This document shows, one piece after another, positions 41,686 through 50,827 of a stretch of DNA of 64,000 nucleotides. The notes beneath the pieces were generated by a model, which made no database searches, was not told the origin of the DNA, and saw only the letters and a list, made by a program, of their open reading frames with translations. The stretch is from Kitasatospora phosalacinea (GTDB lineage: Bacteria; Actinomycetota; Actinomycetes; Streptomycetales; Streptomycetaceae), in NCBI RefSeq assembly GCF_000717185.1, contig NZ_JNYE01000062.1, positions 1 through 64,000 of the forward strand, given 5' to 3'. Numbering within the stretch: position 1 is the stretch's first letter; every line of letters begins with the position of its first letter. The position numbers were made by a program, and so were the translations under genes.

Positions 41686-44600
41686 TCAGGGGCGGCTCCG
41701 GCGGGTGCGGGCGGTGGTGAGGACGGTGCCGGCGGCGATGGCCAGGGCGGCGGCCATGCCCGCGTACCAGACCAGGGCGTCGGTGCCGGTGTCGGGCAGC
41801 GGGGCCGGGCCCGGGGTGGGGCTGGGGCTGGGGGCCGGGTTCGGGACGGTCTTGTCGTGGGTGGAGCAGGCGGTGTCGGTCGAGCCGGCCGGGCAGTTGG
41901 AGTCGGCCGGGCCGGTGACGGTGTTGGCGAGTTCCCGGTCGCCGGTGTCGGGGTTGTTCACGGTGACGGAGTAGGTGATCGTCGCCGCGCCGCCCGCGGG
42001 CACGTCACCCGTCCAGGAGAGGACCGGGGCCGCGTAGGAGACGGTGCCGGAGGTGGCCTTCGCGTCGCCGCCGTAGACGGCGTCGTCCAGGTCACCGCCC
42101 AGGTCGTCGGTGACGCTCGCGCCGGGGTAGTCGGCCTTGCCGGTGTTCTGCACCGTCACCGTGTAGGTGACCCGGTCGCCGTCCTTGACCGGGTCCTTCG
42201 CGTCCGAGGTCTTGGTGATGGCCAGGTCCGCGATGCCGTCGGCGGTGGTGCAGCCGGGGGCGCTGCGCCGCGGCGGGCAGGTGGAGTTGTTGGGGCCGGT
42301 GACGGTGTTGGTGAGCTGGTGGTCGCCGGTGTCGGGGTTGTCGACGGTCACCGAGTAGGTGAGGGTGACGGTCTGTCCGGCCGGGACGGCGCCGGCCCAG
42401 GCGAGGGTGGGCTCCCGGTAGGTGAGGGTGCCGGAGGTGGCCTTGGCGTCGCCGTTGTAGGCGGCGTCGTCGAGGTCGCCGCTGAGGTCGTCGGTGGCGA
42501 AGGCGGCCGGGTAGTCGGCGGTGCCGTCGTTGGTGACGGCGACGGTGTAGGTGACGGTGTCGCCGGGCTTGACCGGGTTCTTCGCGTCGGAGGTCTTGGT
42601 GATGGCCAGGTCGGCGATGTCGTCGCTGGTGGAGCAGGCCGGGTCGCTGCCACCGGCCTGGCAGTTGGAGCCGTTGGGGGCGACGACGGTGTTGGCGAGT
42701 TCCTTGTCGCCGGTGTCGGGCTTGTTGACCCGCACCGAGTAGGTGAGCGTGATCGTCTCGCCGGGTGCCACGTCGCCCGTCCAGCTGAGCACGGGGGCCG
42801 CGTAGGTGGCGGTGCCGACGGCGGTGCCGTTGGCGTTGACGGCCTTGGCGTCGTTGTCGTACGCGGCGTCGTCCAGGTCGCGGCTGAGGTCGTCGCTGAG
42901 CGTCGCGGCCGGGTAGACGGCCTTGCCGGGGTTGGTGACGGTCACGGTGTAGGTGACCTTGGTGCCGGGCCGGACGGGGGCGCGGCGGCTGTCGGAGGTC
43001 TTGGTGACCTGCAGCGCGGCGATCCGGTCGCGGGTGGTGCAGCGCGGGTCCTTCGCCCCGGGCGGGCAGTTGGAGTCGGCCGGGCCGGTGACGGCGTTGG
43101 CCAGCTCGTAGTCGCCCGTGTCGGGGTTGCCGACCGTCACGGAGTAGGTGACCGTCACGCTCTGGCCCGCCGGGACGTCGCCCGTCCAGGAGACCACCGG
43201 CGCCGCGTACGAGACCGTGCCGGAGCCCGCCTTCGCGTCGCCGTTGTAGACGGCGTCGTCCAGGTCGCCGCTGAGGTCGTCGGTGACGCTCGCGCCGGGG
43301 TACGGGGCGGTGCCGGTGTTGGTGACGGTGACGGTGTAGGTGACCTTGTCGCCCGCCTTGACCGGGTTCTGGGCGTCGGAGGTCTTGGCGACGGTCAGCT
43401 GGGCGATGTTCCCGGCGGTGGAGCAGACCGGGTCGCTGCCACCGGGCGGGCAGTTGGAGTCGGCGGGGCCGACCACCGCGTTGGTGACCTGCTTGTCGCC
43501 CTTGGCGGGCTTGTCGACGGTCACCGAGTAGGTGATGGTCACCGAGCCGCCCGCGGGCACGACGCCGTTCCAGCTCAGCACGGGGGCGGCGTAGGAGACG
43601 GTGCCGGAGCTGGCCTTCGCGTCGTTGTCGTAGGTGGCGTCGTCGAGGTCCTTGCCGAGGTCGTCGGTGATCGAGGCGCCGGTGTACGGGGCGGTGCCGG
43701 GGTTGGTCAGGACGACGGTGTAGGTGATCTTGTCGCCGGGCTTGACCGGGTTCTTCGCGTCCGAGGACTTGGCGATCTTCAGTTCGGCGATCGGGACGGT
43801 CGAGGAGCAGGCCCGGTCGGTGGAGCCCGCGGCGCAGTTGGAGTCGGCGGGGCCGACGACCGCGTTGGCGAGCTGGTGGTCACCGGTGTCGGGCTGGTTG
43901 ACGGTCACCGAGTAGGTGATCGTCACGCTCTGGCTCGCCGCCAGGTCGCCGTTCCAGGTGAGGGTGGGCGAGGCGAACGCGACCGTCCCCGAGGAGGCCT
44001 TGGCGTCGTTGCCGTACGCCGCGTCGTCCAGCACCTTCGTCAGGTCGTCGCTGACGCTCACCCCGGTGCGGGGGGCGCCGACCAGGTTGGTGACGGTGAC
44101 GGTGTAGGTGACCTTCTGGCCGGGCTTGGCCGTGGCGGTGTCGGCGGTCTTGGTGACCTCGATGCCGGTCGCGTCCTCGTGGGTGGTGCACCCGGCCTCG
44201 GTGCCGGTGGTGCAGTTCGAGTAGCCGTTGCCGGTGACGCTGTTGTCGAGCTTGCCGTCGCCGCCGTCGGGGTTGTTGACGGTCACCGAGTAGGTGATGG
44301 TGGCGCTGTCACCGGCGGCCAGGGTGCCCGACCAGCTCAGCTTCGGCGCCGCGTAGGTGGCGGTGCCCGCGGTGGCCTCGGCGTCGCCGTCGTACGTCGC
44401 GTCGTCGAGGACGGCGGTCAGGTCGTCGACCGCGGTGGCGTCCACCGGGACGCGGCCGGTGTTCTCGACCGTCACGGTGTAGGAGACCTTGTCGCCCGGG
44501 TGCACGGTGCTGCCGGAGGCCGGGGAGGCGGTCTTGGTGATCGTGTACTGCGGGACGGCGAACTCCACCGTCGCGCACTCGGGGGCCAGCAGGCCGACCA

Positions 44601-45786
44601 GGTCGGCGGTGTTGGCCGCGCAGTTCTGGTAGGTGGCGGCGGTGGCGGAGGTGACGTCCACGCTCAGCGTGCAGGAGGCCTGACCAGCCGTCAGGTCACC
44701 GGCCAGCTTCACCGAGGTGCCGCCCGCATCGGCGGTGACCGTGCCGTTGGTACAGGTGGTGGCGGTGTTCGGGGTGCCCGCCACGGTCAGGCCGGCGGGC
44801 AGGTTGTCGGTGAACGACCAGCCGGCCTTCGCCAGCAGGTCCGAGGTGTTGGTGATGGTGAACGTCAGCGTGGACGTCCCGCCGACCGGGGCGGGCGAGG
44901 GGCTGAAGGACTTGTCGATCTGCGGGGTGACGTCCAGCACCCGGATGTTGTCGAACGCCGCGTCGTTGCCCGAGCCGGTGTTGGCGCTGTTGCGCAGGAT
45001 GATCCCGAACTGGCTGCCGGTGAACAGGTACGGCTTGTTCGCCGTCGCCTGCACGGCCTTGATCGGGGCCTTGGCGTCCGGGTAGGTGTAGGTCTTGGCG
45101 CCCGGGTCGGTGCACGGGTTGAGCGGCACCGTGTTCAGTGGGGTCTCGGTGCCGCCGGCGGTGAGGAAGAAGTTCTGCTGCGGGTCCGCGTACGCGCCGT
45201 CGTAGCAGACCGCGCCGGAGGCGATGGAGGCCGTCAGGTAGTGGTTGGCGCCCGTGACGGGGATGTCCGTGTTGGTCTGCAGCTGGATGTCGGTGGGTGT
45301 GTAGGTGCCGTCCTCGGTCCAGGCCGCGACGCTGTGGTTCTTCGTCGGCGCGGCGTCGCCGCTGTACTCGCCGATCGCGGTCGCCACGTCCGCCAGGGTG
45401 TTCCAGAACTCGTCGGTCTTGCACTCCGCCGGAACGGGGCCCCGCTCGTCGTAGTCCATCACCCAGCCGTTGCAGAACGCCAGCCAGGACGGCGACGCGG
45501 TGTACGTCATGCCCGTCGCGCCCGTGTAGGCGGGCAGCCGGATCGGGGCCAGGCCCGCCATGCCGTTCTCGAAGTCCTCGCTGTACACCACCGTCGGATC
45601 GGCCGGCACCCCCGCCGCCCGGTGCACCCCGGACCCGGCCGTCTCGGCCTTCGCCGCCTGCCCGCCGTGGCCCGCCGCCGCGACGGGGGTCACGCCCAGC
45701 GTGCTCAGCGCCAGGCCGAGCGTCACCGCCAGGGCCGACTCCCACCGCGTCCGCATGCGACCACCTGCCGGTTTCAACCGAAGCAT
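41686..45786 (-). CDS. LPDTG-anchored surface protein with seven DUF11 repeats
   Basis: 1366 residues. Signal peptide about 11-38 (ALAVTLGLALSTLGVTPVAA); a ~270-residue N-terminal domain beginning DPTVVYSEDFENGMAGL, a lectin/jelly-roll-like region; a divergent DUF11 unit (IDKSFSPSPAPVGGTSTLTF); then seven repeats of about 128 residues (384 bp, one of 405 bp) each with a KTSDAKNPVKPGDKVTYTV-like start, DDLSGDLDDAxYxGDAKA middle and LANAVTGPADSNCPP end. A Pro-rich stalk precedes LPDTG (1330-1334), a membrane helix and RTRRSRP: a sortase signal. AGGGAGAGG before the ATG supports this start. Probably a cell-wall adhesin or spacer protein. Confidence 0.85.
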   Translation of the reverse strand: MLRLKPAGGRMRTRWESALAVTLGLALSTLGVTPVAAAGHGGQAAKAETAGSGVHRAAGVPADPTVVYSEDFENGMAGLAPIRLPAYTGATGMTYTASPSWLAFCNGWVMDYDERGPVPAECKTDEFWNTLADVATAIGEYSGDAAPTKNHSVAAWTEDGTYTPTDIQLQTNTDIPVTGANHYLTASIASGAVCYDGAYADPQQNFFLTAGGTETPLNTVPLNPCTDPGAKTYTYPDAKAPIKAVQATANKPYLFTGSQFGIILRNSANTGSGNDAAFDNIRVLDVTPQIDKSFSPSPAPVGGTSTLTFTITNTSDLLAKAGWSFTDNLPAGLTVAGTPNTATTCTNGTVTADAGGTSVKLAGDLTAGQASCTLSVDVTSATAATYQNCAANTADLVGLLAPECATVEFAVPQYTITKTASPASGSTVHPGDKVSYTVTVENTGRVPVDATAVDDLTAVLDDATYDGDAEATAGTATYAAPKLSWSGTLAAGDSATITYSVTVNNPDGGDGKLDNSVTGNGYSNCTTGTEAGCTTHEDATGIEVTKTADTATAKPGQKVTYTVTVTNLVGAPRTGVSVSDDLTKVLDDAAYGNDAKASSGTVAFASPTLTWNGDLAASQSVTITYSVTVNQPDTGDHQLANAVVGPADSNCAAGSTDRACSSTVPIAELKIAKSSDAKNPVKPGDKITYTVVLTNPGTAPYTGASITDDLGKDLDDATYDNDAKASSGTVSYAAPVLSWNGVVPAGGSVTITYSVTVDKPAKGDKQVTNAVVGPADSNCPPGGSDPVCSTAGNIAQLTVAKTSDAQNPVKAGDKVTYTVTVTNTGTAPYPGASVTDDLSGDLDDAVYNGDAKAGSGTVSYAAPVVSWTGDVPAGQSVTVTYSVTVGNPDTGDYELANAVTGPADSNCPPGAKDPRCTTRDRIAALQVTKTSDSRRAPVRPGTKVTYTVTVTNPGKAVYPAATLSDDLSRDLDDAAYDNDAKAVNANGTAVGTATYAAPVLSWTGDVAPGETITLTYSVRVNKPDTGDKELANTVVAPNGSNCQAGGSDPACSTSDDIADLAITKTSDAKNPVKPGDTVTYTVAVTNDGTADYPAAFATDDLSGDLDDAAYNGDAKATSGTLTYREPTLAWAGAVPAGQTVTLTYSVTVDNPDTGDHQLTNTVTGPNNSTCPPRRSAPGCTTADGIADLAITKTSDAKDPVKDGDRVTYTVTVQNTGKADYPGASVTDDLGGDLDDAVYGGDAKATSGTVSYAAPVLSWTGDVPAGGAATITYSVTVNNPDTGDRELANTVTGPADSNCPAGSTDTACSTHDKTVPNPAPSPSPTPGPAPLPDTGTDALVWYAGMAAALAIAAGTVLTTARTRRSRP
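41900..44560 (-). repeat. Seven tandem 384-bp units coding DUF11 repeats
   Basis: Unit length 384 bp in six copies and 405 bp in one (a 7-residue VNANGTA-type insert). Neighbouring copies share long identical stretches, as in proteins that vary copy number by recombination. Confidence 0.8.
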
Positions 45787-45807
45787 CCGGTGCCTCTCCC
45801 TCGTGAC

Positions 45808-45860
45808 TGACGTTTCGTCAAGAGGGGAGTTTCGCCCTGTTTCTCACCGATTTCTCACCC
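45808..45860. promoter_or_regulatory. Possible operator of the LPDTG-protein gene
   Basis: TGACGTTTCGTCA (45808-45820) is a 13-bp palindrome with 5-bp arms, 22 bp before the ATG; a direct repeat TTTCTCACC (45840-45848 and 45851-45859, 11-bp period) lies next to it. Lower in G+C than its surroundings. No regulator is known. Confidence 0.35.
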
Positions 45861-46109
45861 GGCTTCCCTGACACGCGGAAACCGGCCCCGAACGGCCGCC
45901 ACCGGACCTGCCGGTCCGACCGGCCCGGGTCCTCACCGCCTTCACCCGCGGCAGCGGCGGAACCGGCGACCGGGCTCCGGTCCGGCGCGGTCGGAGGGCG
46001 ATCCGGTAGGTGCCGCCGTCCGGGGTGTCGGCGAAGTGCAGCCACGGGGTGCTGGTGCGGCAGTGGATGCGTTCGGTCCACCGGCGGGCGCGGGTGCTGG
46101 TGTCGCGTC

Positions 46110-46493
46110 GCGACCGCAGCAACCACGCCCACCCCGCCCTGTGGGCCGCCGCCCACGCGCCGTCCTCGTTCGCGTTCGTCGCCTGCTCCGGAGCCACCAC
46201 GAAGGACGTCCTCAGCAACCAGCTCTCCGCGCTGAACGGTTCGACCACCCTGGTCAGCATCAGCGTCGGCGGCAACCAACGGGGCCGCCGACACGATCGA
46301 CTCCGTCGTCGCGGCCCGCGCGGCCGCCGCCGGGTTCGGCTTCGGCGACGTCCGCCAGGTCTTCGCCGACCACGAGATCTGCTCCTCCGACCGGTGGCTG
46401 AACAGCACCCGGATCCCGGTCCACGAGAGCTACCACCCGAACGCCGCCGGTCACGCCAACGGCTACCTGCCGGTCTTCGGCGCGCGGGTCTGA
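46110..46493 (+). pseudogene. Decayed SGNH/GDSL secreted hydrolase
   Basis: First part: NHAHPALWAAAHAPSSFAFV, ACSGATTKDVLSNQL, SISVGGN (block III of SGNH esterases, normally GGND). After 46278 the frame changes and the C-terminal part continues NGAADTIDSVVAARAAAAGF to [17 protein letters not shown] with the catalytic His region. The N-terminus with the GDS nucleophile and about 100 central residues are missing, so it cannot be active. A perfect hairpin follows its stop. Confidence 0.7.
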
Positions 46494-46496
46494 GCA

Positions 46497-46536
46497 CCGG
46501 TCCGCCCGCCGCCGGGTGGGGCGGCGGGCGGACCGG
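46497..46536 (+). terminator. 16-bp perfect hairpin
   Basis: CCGGTCCGCCCGCCGC and its complement around an 8-base loop, 3 bp after the hydrolase remnant stop and upstream of the amylase promoter. Confidence 0.75.
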
Positions 46537-46555
46537 CCGGGGTCGGCGGGAACCC

Positions 46556-46584
46556 TTGACGGCTCCGTCGGCGGGCCGTACGTT
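46556..46584 (+). promoter_or_regulatory. Amylase promoter, -35 TTGACG and -10 TACGTT
   Basis: TTGACG (46556-46561) and TACGTT (46579-46584) with a 17-bp spacer: a close match to the vegetative sigma (HrdB) consensus and the clearest such promoter in the window. Confidence 0.75.
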
Positions 46585-46591
46585 CTGCGCT

Positions 46592-46644
46592 GCCGCAAGT
46601 GTTTCCGGCAAGTTGCACGAGATTTGCAGCAATCTCCCGCAAGC
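46592..46644 (+). promoter_or_regulatory. Operator-like repeats in the amylase leader
   Basis: GCAAGTTGC (46608-46616) and TTGCAGCAA (46624-46632) are 9-bp palindromes flanked by GCCGCAAG and CCGCAAGCC. They lie just downstream of the -10. Streptomyces amylase genes carry TTGC/GCAA repeats bound by the LacI-type maltose repressor (MalR/Reg1); the same control is likely here. Confidence 0.6.
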
Positions 46645-46689
46645 CGAAGCACGTCGCGCATCCCGGCTCCCACCCCACCAGGAGATCCC

Positions 46690-48135
46690 GTGGACCACCC
46701 CTCCCCCGCACCCCGCCACCGGCGCCGGGCCGCGCTCACCGCCGCCGCCCTGGCCGTCGTCACCGCGGCGACCGGCCTGGCGACCGCCCCCACCGAGGCC
46801 GTTGCCGCCACCCCCGGCAGCAAGACCGTCACCGCCACCCTGTTCGAGTGGTCCTACGCCTCCGTGGCGAAGGAGTGCACCAACGTGCTGGGCCCCAAGG
46901 GCTACGGCTACGTCGAGGTGTCGCCCCCGCAGGAGCACGTCCAGGGCAGCCAGTGGTGGACGTCCTACCAGCCGGTCAGCTACAAGATCGCCGGACGGCT
47001 GGGCAGCGCGACCGCCTTCGGCGCCATGGTCAGCACCTGCCACGCCGCGGGCGTGAAGGTGGTCGTCGACGCCGTGGTCAACCACATGAGCGCGGGCAGC
47101 GGCACGGGCACCGGCGGGACAGTCTACACCAAGTACGACTACCCGGGCTACTACCAGACCCAGGACTTCCACTCCTGCCGGACGAACATCTCGAACTACG
47201 CGGACCGCGCCAACGTGCAGAACTGCGAACTCTCCGGCCTGGCCGACCTGGACACCGGCAGCGACTACGTCCGCTCCACCATCGCCGCCTACCTCAACAG
47301 CCTGCTCGCCAAGGGCGTCGACGGCTTCCGGATCGACGCCGCCAAGCACATCGCCGCCGGCGACCTCGCCGCCATCAAGGCCAAGCTGACCAACCCCGGC
47401 ACCTACTGGGCGCAGGAGGTCATCTACGGCGCGGGCGAGGCCGTCCAGCCCTCCGAGTACACCGGCACCGGCGACGTCGACGCCTTCATGGGCGCCTACG
47501 ACCTCAAGCGGATCTTCACCGGCGAGAAGCTGGCCTACCTGGGCAACTGGAACGACTCCTGGGGCGCGGGCTACCTGCCGAGCGCCAACTCCCGCACCTT
47601 CACCGACAACTGGGACACCGAGCGCAACGGCTCCACCCTGAACTACAAGTACGGCAACACCTACACCCTCGCCAACGTGTACCTGCTGGCCTGGCCGTAC
47701 GGCTCGCCCAACGTCTACTCGGGCTACGAGTTCAGCGACATCGACGCCGGGCCGCCGAACGGGGGCACCGTCAGCGCCTGCTACCAGAACGGCTGGAAGT
47801 GCCAGCACGCCTGGCGGCAGATCGCCAACATGGTCGGCTTCCGCAACGCCGTGAACGGCACCGCGGTCACCAACTGGTGGTCCGACGGGAACAACGCGAT
47901 CGCCTTCGGCCGCGGCTCCAAGGGCTACGTGGCGATCAACCACGAGAGCAGCGCACTCACCCGGACCTTCCAGACCTCGCTGCCCGCCGGGAGCTACTGC
48001 GACGTCCAGCACGGCGACCCGAGCGCGGGCGGCGGCTGCAGCGGGCCCAGGTACACCGTCGCGGCCAACGGCACCTTCACCGCCACGGTCGGCGCGGGCG
48101 ACGCCGTCGCCCTGTACGCGGGCGCGGGCGGCTGA
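46690..48135 (+). CDS. Secreted alpha-amylase (GH13)
   Basis: 481 residues. Signal peptide [20 protein letters not shown] cleaved near AVAA. Family motifs: [10 protein letters not shown], nucleophile in [11 protein letters not shown], acid Glu in YWAQEVIYG, and [23 protein letters not shown] is the aromatic subsite. It ends with a beta-sandwich C domain; no separate starch-binding domain is present. It resembles streptomycete/animal-type alpha-amylases and would cut starch outside the cell. GGAGATCCC precedes the GTG. Confidence 0.92.
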   Translation: MDHPSPAPRHRRRAALTAAALAVVTAATGLATAPTEAVAATPGSKTVTATLFEWSYASVAKECTNVLGPKGYGYVEVSPPQEHVQGSQWWTSYQPVSYKIAGRLGSATAFGAMVSTCHAAGVKVVVDAVVNHMSAGSGTGTGGTVYTKYDYPGYYQTQDFHSCRTNISNYADRANVQNCELSGLADLDTGSDYVRSTIAAYLNSLLAKGVDGFRIDAAKHIAAGDLAAIKAKLTNPGTYWAQEVIYGAGEAVQPSEYTGTGDVDAFMGAYDLKRIFTGEKLAYLGNWNDSWGAGYLPSANSRTFTDNWDTERNGSTLNYKYGNTYTLANVYLLAWPYGSPNVYSGYEFSDIDAGPPNGGTVSACYQNGWKCQHAWRQIANMVGFRNAVNGTAVTNWWSDGNNAIAFGRGSKGYVAINHESSALTRTFQTSLPAGSYCDVQHGDPSAGGGCSGPRYTVAANGTFTATVGAGDAVALYAGAGG

Positions 48136-48136
48136 A

Positions 48137-48183
48137 CGTCGTGCGCCCGGGGGCCCGGCGGTCCGGCCCCCGGGCGCACGACG
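48137..48183. terminator. Perfect 19-bp bidirectional hairpin
   Basis: Arms 48137-48155 and 48165-48183 (CGTCGTGCGCCCGGGGGCC and complement) with a 9-base loop, between the convergent amylase and alpha-mannosidase genes. Confidence 0.85.
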
Positions 48184-48187
48184 CCGG

Positions 48188-50827
48188 TCAGGGGCGGGTC
48201 AGGCGCAGGCTGACCAGCGCGTACGGGGCCAGCTCCAGGGCGAGGGCACCGGCCGGGTACGCCTCCCCGGCGGGCGACTCGTCCAGGCGGACCGGCGCGG
48301 CCCGCCAGCCGTCGGGGAGCTCGACCTCGGCGGCGGCCGGCCGGCCCGTCGGGTTGGACAGGCGCAGCACCAGGCCGTCGCCGTCCTCCGCGCCCTTGAG
48401 GGCGGTCATCCGCGCGCCGCGCACCCGCAGGCCGGGGGCGCCGGTCGCCGCGGGGGCGGTGCCGGGGCGCAGTTGGGCGGCGCGCAGCGGCACGGTGGCG
48501 GCCTCGGCGAGCGCGACCAGGTCGGCGTCGGCGGCGACGGGGGCGCCGACGGCCAGCGCCAGGTCGTAGGAGTGCCGACGGCGGCACTGGGCCTCGGGGG
48601 TGGCCATCATCGGTCCGGCGCCGGTGGTGCGGGCGTTCAGGTCGAAGCGGGAGAGCCAGCCGACCGCGCGCAGCAGGGTGACCACCATCTCGTCCTGCCC
48701 CGAGGGGCTGAACTCGGCCGCCAGGCCGGTCCGTTCGGGCAGTCCGGCGGCGGCGACGGCGATCCGCAGCTCGCCGTCGCCGATCGCGGAGACGCTCTGC
48801 ACGGGTACGCAGCCGTACTCGGCCTCGTGGGCGCGTTCGGTCGGCAGCGGCCCGAGGTCGGGGCCGACCGGGTGGTCGAGCAGGCTGTAGTGGGTGTCGG
48901 CGCTCCAGCGGGCGGACGGGGCCGGGGTGGGGAAGTGCGCCCGCAGGCGGTGGTCGTCGGCGGTGTTGTCGAAGGTCAGGTTCCACCGCAGCGGGCCGTC
49001 GTGGCCGGGCCAGTGCGCGACGGTGACCGTCAGCGGGACCTCCACCGTGTCGGCCGAACGGGCGGCGCGGTCGGCGGTGAGGCCGGTCGGCAGCTCGATC
49101 ACCGCGTCGAGCTCCAGCACCGAGCGCACCGCGGAGGTGCGGCGGCGGGCGGCGCGCAGGCGGGGCACCCGGGGGGCGTCGTGCGCGACGGGGTCGAAGT
49201 TGTAGGTGTCGCCGCGGTCGCCCTCGTCCCGCAGGGCGGCCAGGCCGGGCAGTTCGGTGCCGTCGGCGAGCCGCAGCGTCAGGGCCGCGTCGTCCCCGGC
49301 GGTCAGGGCGGCGCCGTCGGCCAGCGGCAGGGCGCGCACGCCCTCCTCGACGGTGGCGCCCGCGTCCGGCCTCGGGGTGTCGCCCAGGAGGACGGTGTGC
49401 ACCGCGTGGCCGAGGGCGGGCACGTCGGCGGCCAGCAGGTGCAGGCGGTGGCGCAGGGCGGGGCGGGAGTCCGGGAGCAGGTCGAGGTCGGCCTCGAACG
49501 CGGTCTCCTCGCCGAGGAGTTCGGCCTCGAACGGGACGGGGGCGCCGTCCGGCCCGGTGACGGCCTGCGGGTGGCGGCCGGGCGCGGTCAGCAGTTCGAC
49601 CGTGACGGGGCCGGTGTGCGGGCGCGGGTGCGGGTTGAGGACGGCGAAGGCGGCCCGCTCGGTCTCCGGGTCGCCGTAGCGGCGGGTGTCCAGGCCCGCG
49701 GCGCCCAGGGCGCGCAGCACCAGGTGGTCGGCGGTCTGTCCGACCCGCTCGAAGCGGACCTCGTTCTCGCGGTGCACCTCGTCCACGCTGCAGCCGCAGA
49801 TCGAGTCGTGCGGGGCGTTGCGCAGCAGCAGCTCCCAGGCGTGGCGCAGTTCGGCGGCGAGGGTGGCGTCGCCGGGGGCGTGCAGCGCCAGCAGGGGTTC
49901 GGCCCAGCGCTCCAGGTCGGTCTGGGCGGCGGCGTTGGCCTGCTTGAGGTAGGTGCGCGCCGAGAAGGTGCCGGGGAGCAGGAAGGTGAGGCGGCCGGGG
50001 CGGTGGCGCAGCGGTCCTTCGACCAGCGGGACGCCGCCCGCCTCGGCGGCCTCGCGGGCGGCGGCGAAGAACGCGGCCAGGGTGCTCTCGCCGAGGGCGG
50101 CGCCCTGCTCTGCGGCGGCGGGGGCGGTGGCGGCGAGCGCCCCGGCGGGGTCGGTGGGGGCGAGGTGGTCGCCGCCGTTCATCAGCAGCCAGGGGCCGCC
50201 GGGCAGGCGGTCGCGTTCGGCGGTGAGGAAGTCCTTCAGGCGGGCCGCGCGGCCGCTGTCGCCGTCGGGTTCGGCCCACAGCACCTCGGCGGCGTGGTAG
50301 CCCTGGTTGGCGGCCAGCACCTGGGAGCCGTCGGGCGAGCGCCAGTGGAAGCGGGCGACGCCGTCGGGGGCGCCGCGCCAGACCAGGGCGGTGTCCATGC
50401 CGAAGCCGTTGAGGATGCGCGGCAGGTCGGCGGGGTGGCCGAAGGTGTCCGGGCAGTAGCCGACGTCGGCGAGCACGCCGACCCGGGCGCCCCAGCGGCG
50501 GGCGGTGAGCAGGTTGCGGACCAGGTTCTCGCCGGAGACGAGCTGGTTGTCGGCGAGCACGTGCCAGGGGCCGAGGGTGAGGCGCCCGGCCCTGGCGTGG
50601 GCGGCGAGCCGGTCGGCGAGGTCGGGGCGCAGCGCCTGGACGTCGGCGAGCACGATGGTCTGGCCGTCCAGGTGGAAGGTGGTCATCCGGCCGTCGTCGA
50701 GTTCGGCGCAGACGCGTGCGGCGAGTTCGACGAGGCGGGCGCGGTAGGACTCGAACGGGCGGTACCACTCGCGGTCCCAGTGCACGTGGGTGACGACGTG
50801 GCAGTCCACGGGCGGGGTGGTGGTCAC
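48188..50827 (-). CDS. GH38 alpha-mannosidase
   Basis: 879 residues. [19 protein letters not shown] is the zinc-binding N-terminal motif of GH38 (H-x-H-x-D); [20 protein letters not shown] holds the nucleophile Asp region; [20 protein letters not shown] contributes a further zinc ligand. C-terminal beta domains include [20 protein letters not shown]. No signal peptide: it acts in the cytosol on imported mannosides. It is last in the importer operon, with a GTGA overlap to the FAD-NanE gene. Confidence 0.9.
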   Translation of the reverse strand: MTTTPPVDCHVVTHVHWDREWYRPFESYRARLVELAARVCAELDDGRMTTFHLDGQTIVLADVQALRPDLADRLAAHARAGRLTLGPWHVLADNQLVSGENLVRNLLTARRWGARVGVLADVGYCPDTFGHPADLPRILNGFGMDTALVWRGAPDGVARFHWRSPDGSQVLAANQGYHAAEVLWAEPDGDSGRAARLKDFLTAERDRLPGGPWLLMNGGDHLAPTDPAGALAATAPAAAEQGAALGESTLAAFFAAAREAAEAGGVPLVEGPLRHRPGRLTFLLPGTFSARTYLKQANAAAQTDLERWAEPLLALHAPGDATLAAELRHAWELLLRNAPHDSICGCSVDEVHRENEVRFERVGQTADHLVLRALGAAGLDTRRYGDPETERAAFAVLNPHPRPHTGPVTVELLTAPGRHPQAVTGPDGAPVPFEAELLGEETAFEADLDLLPDSRPALRHRLHLLAADVPALGHAVHTVLLGDTPRPDAGATVEEGVRALPLADGAALTAGDDAALTLRLADGTELPGLAALRDEGDRGDTYNFDPVAHDAPRVPRLRAARRRTSAVRSVLELDAVIELPTGLTADRAARSADTVEVPLTVTVAHWPGHDGPLRWNLTFDNTADDHRLRAHFPTPAPSARWSADTHYSLLDHPVGPDLGPLPTERAHEAEYGCVPVQSVSAIGDGELRIAVAAAGLPERTGLAAEFSPSGQDEMVVTLLRAVGWLSRFDLNARTTGAGPMMATPEAQCRRRHSYDLALAVGAPVAADADLVALAEAATVPLRAAQLRPGTAPAATGAPGLRVRGARMTALKGAEDGDGLVLRLSNPTGRPAAAEVELPDGWRAAPVRLDESPAGEAYPAGALALELAPYALVSLRLTRP

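Noticed and set aside
41900-44560. 384-bp repeats as CRISPR or insertion sequence copies
   Set aside because: Repeats are coding, contiguous and specify DUF11 domains; no spacers or inverted ends.
41575-45810. 1411-codon plus-strand frame opposite the LPDTG protein
   Set aside because: Gly/Val/Arg-rich translation with no motif; it mirrors the DUF11 repeats on the other strand, which have signal peptide and sortase signal.
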